A stretch of 64,000 nucleotides of DNA. It comes from Corinectria fuckeliana. Lineage: Eukaryota; Ascomycota; Sordariomycetes; Hypocreales; Nectriaceae. This document shows, piece after piece, positions 61,801-64,000 of this stretch. Position numbers and translations under genes: made by a program. Every line of letters begins with the position of its first letter. The first letter of the stretch is position 1. The notes beneath the pieces are model-generated. The model was given only the letters and a program-made list of their open reading frames with translations, did no database searches and was not told the origin of the DNA. Location: NCBI GenBank assembly GCA_019137255.1, contig WPDH01000198.1, positions 1-64,000 on the forward strand, given 5' to 3'.

Positions 61801-64000
61801 GTCAGCATCTTCGGCGTCAGAATCTGCTGTAGTGGTTTCTACTGTAGCAGTCTCGATAGGAGGAGGCGCTTCGTCTTCTTTGTCGTCCTCCTCAGGCGGC
61901 GACTTCGGTGACTCTTCGGCAAGTTTGCTTTCTTCGCCATCTTCAGTGCCGTTTCCTTCCTGGTCGGCCTTTGGAGGGTCTGCCTTCTCTGTTTTGGCTG
62001 CATCATCCCCAGGACTCTCCTTTGCGGCCTCCGGCTCGGATAATGCTTCTTCTGCCTTGGTTTCGGCAGGAGTAGGCTCAGAATCCGGCGCTGCTTCGTC
62101 CTGATCATTGCTTGGCTCCTCGGCAGATGGCACATCAACTGGTTTGTCGTCCCCAGCTTCGCTTTCGACTTCTTTCGCCTCGGGAGTAGCCTCAGTGTCA
62201 GGGTGCACCTCTTCGGACTTGTCTTCATTCAGCTCCTCTGCTGCTGCCACTGGTACCTCGGCTGGTGCATCTGGTTCTGCATCTTCCTCAGCCGTTGAAG
62301 TTTCCTGATCGTCAGATTCAGCATCCTTAGCAGGCGTGGTCTCGTCGTCGTTGACTGACTCAGGTTCAGCGCCTGTCTCCACAGGAGCCTCGCCTTCAGA
62401 AGCTGGAGGGGCGGCCTTTTCGTCCTCAACGACAGCTTCTTCTTCAGTTGCGTCAGACTCGGGATCTTTGGGATCTTCCTTAGACTCCTCGGCCGGTTCT
62501 GGAGTCGCATCGTCTGCAGGTTTCTCCTCAGCTTTCGGTTCCTCCTCCGGCTCAGAAGCGGGTGCTTTCTCAGACTTGTCGTCAGCCTCGGCCAGCTCTG
62601 TAGGAGCCTCACCAGATTCGACTTCGTCCTGAGAGGCCTTATCCTCCTGATCAGGGGGAGCAGCTTCAGCGGATTTATCCTCATCAGTGGATTTCTCCTC
62701 TAACTCAGACTTGTCTTCCGCAGCAGGAGGTGCGGCCTCAGCGGGCTTTTCTTCTTCTGGAGGTGTCTCCTTGACAAGCGTGTCTTCCTCGGGAGATGTC
62801 GTGTCATCCGTAGGAGGTGTAGGCTGTACTGGCTCTTCTGAAAGGTCGTTACCTTCAGTGGGTTTTGAGTCTTCGGGGGGGGACGAGGCCGAGGCAGCCT
62901 TTTCTTTCTCAGAAACCTGTTCTTCGGCGTCCTTCACAGGAGGCGTAGCCTCAGTAGGCTCATCTACCTCGGAGGGTTTGTCCTCTTCGGTAGGTTTGGC
63001 CTCACCGGCAAGCTTGTCCTCTGTTTCAGTAGACTTGTCTTCTGCCCCGCCATCCGCAGTCGGCTTGTCTTCTGCCTCGACCGGTTTATCTTCTGTTTCA
63101 GCAAGTTTTTCGTCTTCCGCGGGTTTGTCGTCTTCCGCGGGCCCGTCTTCCGCAGGCTTGTCGTCCTCATCAGGCTTGTCCTCTGGTTCAGCAGAGTTGT
63201 CTACTGCATCGACAGCCTCGTCGTCTTTGACAGGCTTTTCGCCTTCTGCGGGAGGCGTGGACTCGGCAGCTTCTTCGGCCTCGGATGCCTTGTCCTCTCC
63301 AGTAGGCTTGTCCTCCTCGGCAGGCTTATCCTCCTCGGTAGGTTTGGCTTCTACATTGGCAGGCGTGGTTTCTTCTGTAGGCTTGTCGTCTTCCACAGGC
63401 TCGTCATCCTCAACAGCTCTGTCTTCGGCAGGTTTGTCCCCGACAGGCGTGTCCTCGGGCTCAACAGATTTGTCTTCTGCTTCGGGCTTGTCGACTTCCG
63501 CAGTCTTGTCGCCTTCCACAGGTTTGGCCTCCTCGACAGGTTTCTCTTCTGCTTCGACTGGTTCCTCCTCGGCGGACTTGTCGTCAGCTTCGGCGGGAGT
63601 TTCTGGCTCGGCAGGCGTGTCCTCGGGCTCAACAGACTTGTCTTCGGCTTCGGACTTGTCGCCTTCCGCAGTTTGGTCCTCCTCGACAGGTTTATCTCCG
63701 GCAGGTTTGTCCTCGGCAGGTTTCTCTTCTGCTTCAACTGGTTCCTCCTCTTCGGCAGACTTATCGTCTGCTTCGGCGGGAGTTTCTGGCTCGGCAGGCT
63801 TGTCCTCGGGTTCAACAGACTTCTCTTCAGTTTCGGGCTTGTCGCCTTCCACAGGGTTGTCCTCTGTGGGTTTCTCCTCCTCAGCAGACTTGTCATTTGA
63901 CTCGGCGGGCGTTTCTGACTCGGCAGACTTGTCGTCTACAACAGGCATTTCTTCCGCGGGAGGCGTGGACTCAGCAGCCTCTTCGACCTCAGATGCCTTG
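52891..64000 (-). CDS. Giant acidic repeat protein, 3' part only (possible leashin-type Woronin-body tether)
   Basis: The minus-strand frame is open from the right edge (64000) to the stop at 52891, at least 3700 codons, and the true start lies outside the window. The first 1300 residues are Glu/Pro/Lys/Asp repeats (DKPAEDDKPAE, PVEETPVEETPVEE). The centre is acidic and Ser-rich with DSESDSE units. Then come a basic Pro-rich zone, a helix-like segment (VEDTVAAAVVIYAAAEAL), a block of 11-residue RGEDEARSQRS-type repeats (53742-54133), an RS-rich stretch, and a conserved-looking end, ARKARHQERRKARDKE then GGIKAAFKKLFG. A likely 117-nt stopless intron lies at 60014-59898. A size above 3700 residues, with a repetitive acidic linker and distinct ends, fits fungal 'involucrin repeat'/leashin proteins, which tether Woronin bodies to the septum. 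That identity is inference, not homology seen here. Confidence 0.8.
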   Translation of the reverse strand, partial: KASEVEEAAESTPPAEEMPVVDDKSAESETPAESNDKSAEEEKPTEDNPVEGDKPETEEKSVEPEDKPAEPETPAEADDKSAEEEEPVEAEEKPAEDKPAGDKPVEEDQTAEGDKSEAEDKSVEPEDTPAEPETPAEADDKSAEEEPVEAEEKPVEEAKPVEGDKTAEVDKPEAEDKSVEPEDTPVGDKPAEDRAVEDDEPVEDDKPTEETTPANVEAKPTEEDKPAEEDKPTGEDKASEAEEAAESTPPAEGEKPVKDDEAVDAVDNSAEPEDKPDEDDKPAEDGPAEDDKPAEDEKLAETEDKPVEAEDKPTADGGAEDKSTETEDKLAGEAKPTEEDKPSEVDEPTEATPPVKDAEEQVSEKEKAASASSPPEDSKPTEGNDLSEEPVQPTPPTDDTTSPEEDTLVKETPPEEEKPAEAAPPAAEDKSELEEKSTDEDKSAEAAPPDQEDKASQDEVESGEAPTELAEADDKSEKAPASEPEEEPKAEEKPADDATPEPAEESKEDPKDPESDATEEEAVVEDEKAAPPASEGEAPVETGAEPESVNDDETTPAKDAESDDQETSTAEEDAEPDAPAEVPVAAAEELNEDKSEEVHPDTEATPEAKEVESEAGDDKPVDVPSAEEPSNDQDEAAPDSEPTPAETKAEEALSEPEAAKESPGDDAAKTEKADPPKADQEGNGTEDGEESKLAEESPKSPPEEDDKEDEAPPPIETATVETTTADSDAEDADSGKSPETETSVTEPEPVPAAEPEEAKDDKSETEPEAEVKLEEVKDDNSVAEPEPEVQPEEVKDKSETVLEESAEEPSKTKDAPAPEPAPEPETAQDDPVSDADKEEPTAPEIPAEQSDAEEVKGADGSDDGDAPQSEAEEVPPPPVAEDAKPDPPGEEKAEEKLAIESEAEDEKSEPPVEKAVVEEKPVEETPVEETPVEETPVEEKPAENDKPEAPAEQEPEAEPANDSPKAPEEKAPELELAKDGGDDKDDSADEAGTEPEAPDADEVNAQVNGNDGKTQESEEPVAEEEAKDDVPVADPPSDDKPEEESKSADEVHVTDDDKPADEAPPVPAEEVVEPVEEAEAVKEAELVEEAEAVEEAPATDDKPADEMPPVEETKAAEEAPATDEKPAEEAPPAPEEKEKSAEDAPPEDDKSQEEGKPAEEKPTEDVPATDDKLAEEVPPPEDTIAEEAPLADEKPAEETLPAPEEAPDTEEKAIDDAPATDDNPADETKAPEDDSTKPAEEAVVVAVEADDKPADKELPDPTEETPAPESEDAKPLDDPQDVPAPEPEPERAAEAEKKSEDEAKAAEADESKDTLGPIPGGEKKQEKKGEDRHLLYNTPLDFPHRLGVPTADLHDNSDHGVLALHSSDDTQEKQETHSNQDEAGLSTVINDQPIQLEVAEVAEEKKKVTEQPEDAPTPEEGEKTVIDITMPELKESSSGKAPSEAVTDPKEDAVRTCLEPPEPIAEVLEDNVKEVNEEVHEEHAREPGSMVQEVSHSDEAEQHQATVAPTHEPEYDATHPDEDETEAIADALKDTEPATVEQHGDLDNQTQPGDEDTEHAPFGLSEAASDIQAASPDISTDAPGEVPTDGTVDVPEESSEHPQKLVADSGNESLETSVPGDGIEAADKTSAEQGAPVETSEAINAMAVEPEQLESEKDIPVVRSEKPDILAKEPADQAHNDEDNFDEVDAPLPTSATDEPLSQQDNEEKEPVDTIEGLPPVPPAYEASVQLPEAKAQQDEDNIDQPEGKEVQTIPSEPTEDVDVASVRSDEIDAEVQVSEPEHKEAQDTPTEPSDSNAVATAKSEDADSQTKSGEVEVSPPDAKDEEILPAKSTQDSVVAVLQPEEVKSSDTEAKDGPGAPIESSDDQVIALEDSQDDNVSETPVDESHRTADPSHGLLDSPEDEPSIELPQNAVAAAVESEDDKDIQPEANEEQAPTKPTEEPVVASVQLEEAEASESDAEEQTPRELLEDAVVAGVAADNELDHDSVVEPEVKEPEPERIAKSIEHQSDAVHRDTGVDLKADIHDTASLPDDATEDERASDTIAEDSSSLPLLPKSEDTTEIQVRLDTPEAPATPELEEQGPASRAPTPGVAIEGLPVEARVSEPSVAISVVQEDATSEPEQPTATSQGSEIEPLTGKDSKLHEELLSVHPTMFPDEVVLKETTDAEDDEVSEPEQLPTSRPSSPEIETVEDEYHTPQESSLSKLPEPALGKAPLEDSDVDQESAPQASKQLAAISRPASPESSTQEVRDKSILAEETMSPVPLVDRPDSSTDEDALGEPAHADVAASDGASEPEELEVISRPSSPAPMAEGVEKHLLFDDSSSVVPQTDLPEKSSEQAAADHMSIAEDKAVTEQESQHVLRPISPNAALKDRHENVSELGDEDGNKNADAQATTAVASSPEPFRSQGLVPSIASEYPSSDSEEDELVGEKAISKSHQSMLEDSREAGAASPHPVSDDEEDHPHESSITAGLARELVDTEADESSDADEREQGRVSTLPATVLPPAIQLEQDSEEDDVSTFIRTQSHKSLSDESDRVGLGLSEFAAEDSDRDNGSPRIAVEAQEPSVKAEGTIESPVLPPSEFEEDDSDAENEYLLEATKGTDTGLLPPSDHGVLLDTGEAIRQVASDEALQFQLRDEPTFLKDTNTESDGAAEVTQLAASEKATISETIPKVVDNTLVKEPELHEEEHGPIGRDNAPTLTRDAPTLEARSDSESDDEVDDQGFSVVRVPEQGSTLAYGDSAMPEDTPDSDSDEELVGQGLLPMAVSEEVATPVREHSAPLEVASDSESDEELDGQGFSVIAAPEQATPGRDDSATLGAQSDSESDSESDSELDDQVLPVKAAARNVPNIGLQQDQTYLDAATREMLVEASKIHDALKVDVQARRHLTPEQPFGDKFEQPAKPRTRELAIEQHSVDEDTDTDSDDLIESLPVVLPLRIEKSPKVERPPTFYSPPEVKSPQKSPQKSTRPSYGASRGPSFSRQGLAAGAVGAAALSAPSDKQPMQGDLPPRDSSHREPARSLSTQQRRPPQPSRPRPGTEVYTKEPIYMPVTSRPAAGRPILRHRAFPSESEVSKGPDRPALKHHPATTAKDGLRSKAPVRMDLRPPVASRKEGARQREAPLPAPTSPAEATPRPPTPGIVIPDIDMIKNVQRSHTLRRKRNLSIQRVEDTVAAAVVIYAAAEALSPPGSPPLLSQRNQRGFPDLGHQTMMDPKDYYSPVASTSQRSFEEEHGELHKSVTDLFTDDRSRDRDRESGSSKEPERRRRRRHSHSHHSGKSREEEEGRERRPRGEDEVRSQRSRGEDEARSQRLRGEEEARSQRQRGEEEARSRRSRADEEARSHRQRGEDEARSHKSRGEDEARSHRSRGEDERRRHRTRTEDELRSRRQRGEEEPRTRNVRIDEEPKARSVRSEDEPKSRSVRSEEDGRDGTRRTSHGTHSHRRHPDSSGSGTPPRTPKRRDSGFSADSGSSGRRHRTAEDQATHDQRKADRAERRTRERDSERRREPSGFKESKGKQPEVEPEPEPEPQPERRHRRSRRHSHSNRNRPDDVRERPSMEPEEPVKPEKTFLGFKNAEGIVGRTPPPIGEETIHERFEEPPTRDPLQRASTTRSSKYRSSRPPPDEPRARTHRTRSDPVADSHRPSRPSRSSRPTREREEESSRPPPEDAARKARHQERRKARDKEDEKKPGGIKAAFKKLFG
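53742..54133 (-). repeat. 33-bp tandem repeat coding for 11-residue units
   Basis: About 12 tandem 33-base units within the giant gene encode variants of RGEDEARSQRS. The units are most alike between 53900 and 54130 and drift toward the 3' end of the gene (RSEDEPKSRSV). Their alternating charges would favour a long charged helix or rod. Confidence 0.85.
55495..55890 (-). repeat. Coding repeat of about 41 residues rich in Asp/Ser/Glu
   Basis: Three or more units in the giant gene share SDSESDDEVDDQGFSV, then a variable spacer with a VPEQ or APEQ motif, then DSA. They lie at about 55495-55550, 55600-55650, 55720-55770 and 55820-55890. Confidence 0.7.
59898..60014 (-). other. Probable stopless 117-nt intron in the giant gene
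   Basis: On the minus strand a GTGAGG donor follows AAAAAAG, and a CATCAG acceptor lies 117 nt on. The stretch between is open but unlike its neighbours: it encodes hydrophobic and aromatic residues (HLLYNTPLDFPHRLG) in the middle of a Glu/Lys-rich region. Splicing would join EKK to DDTQEKQE and keep the frame. Confidence 0.55.
61190..61250 (-). repeat. 15-bp tandem repeat coding for PVEET
   Basis: Four direct copies of a 15-base unit give PVEE[TK] repeats in the acidic region of the giant gene. The copies are nearly identical, so recent slippage is likely. Confidence 0.85.
63240..64000 (-). repeat. Higher-order coding repeat, about 0.7-kb period
   Basis: The phrase ASEAEEAAESTPPAE at about 63240-63290 recurs as ASEVEEAAESTPPAEE at the right edge (63950-63998). 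Between them, SVEPEDTPAEPETPAEADDK-type units occur two to three times. The array continues past the window edge. Confidence 0.75.

Noticed and set aside
53074..63900. Many Ser-, Val- or Arg-rich ORFs overlapping the giant gene
   Set aside because: They are antisense or shifted frames of Glu/Pro/Lys repeat codons (GAG, GAA, CCT), which give long Ser/Ala or Leu/Arg runs. No independent support.

Overview
The window is nuclear DNA of a filamentous ascomycete (Pezizomycotina, most likely Sordariomycetes). The evidence is short spliceosomal introns (54-151 nt) with GTANGT/GTGAGT-type donors, CTAAC/CTGAC branch sites and CAG/TAG acceptors. It also has GC-rich codon usage, multi-kilobase pyrimidine-rich intergenic leaders, and an AT-rich, TpA-saturated block at the left edge that looks like repeat-induced point mutation (RIP). 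Nothing in it is bacterial: there are no operons or ribosome binding sites. The species cannot be named from the sequence.

Left part (1-12 kb): a RIP-degraded repeat and a broken gene lie next to a secreted acid phosphatase (minus strand). A membrane-anchored multicopper oxidase diverges from it. A CCC1/VIT-type iron transporter follows downstream, then a repeat-bearing gap and a secreted GH55 exo-beta-1,3-glucanase. The proteins suggest phosphate scavenging, copper/iron or phenolic oxidation with vacuolar metal storage, and beta-glucan breakdown.

Middle (12-36 kb): an F-box/WD40 protein with a stopless 54-nt intron, a gene-poor stretch with at least one frameshifted pseudogene, a four-helix DUF7704-like membrane protein, a zinc alcohol dehydrogenase (one intron), a WD40 protein, an F-box protein, and a 730-residue proline-rich/coiled-coil membrane protein with a conserved C-terminal domain.

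Right part (36-64 kb): a 1.87-kb DNA transposon with perfect 77-bp terminal inverted repeats carries a FAR1-type DNA-binding ORF but no transposase. It is followed by a 1754-residue disordered protein gene, an SLC25 mitochondrial carrier, ribosomal protein eL22 (four exons), a secreted acidic repeat protein, and the 3' 11 kb of a giant acidic repeat protein whose start lies beyond the right edge. Its architecture recalls the Woronin-body tether leashin ('involucrin repeat protein'), but that identity is only a hypothesis.

The genes are independent eukaryotic transcription units. No biosynthetic cluster, CRISPR array, rRNA or convincing tRNA was seen. The main unusual items are the FAR1-only inverted-repeat element, the giant repeat gene, the secreted acidic repeat protein, and several introns that are multiples of three and lack stops, which would mislead simple ORF calling.
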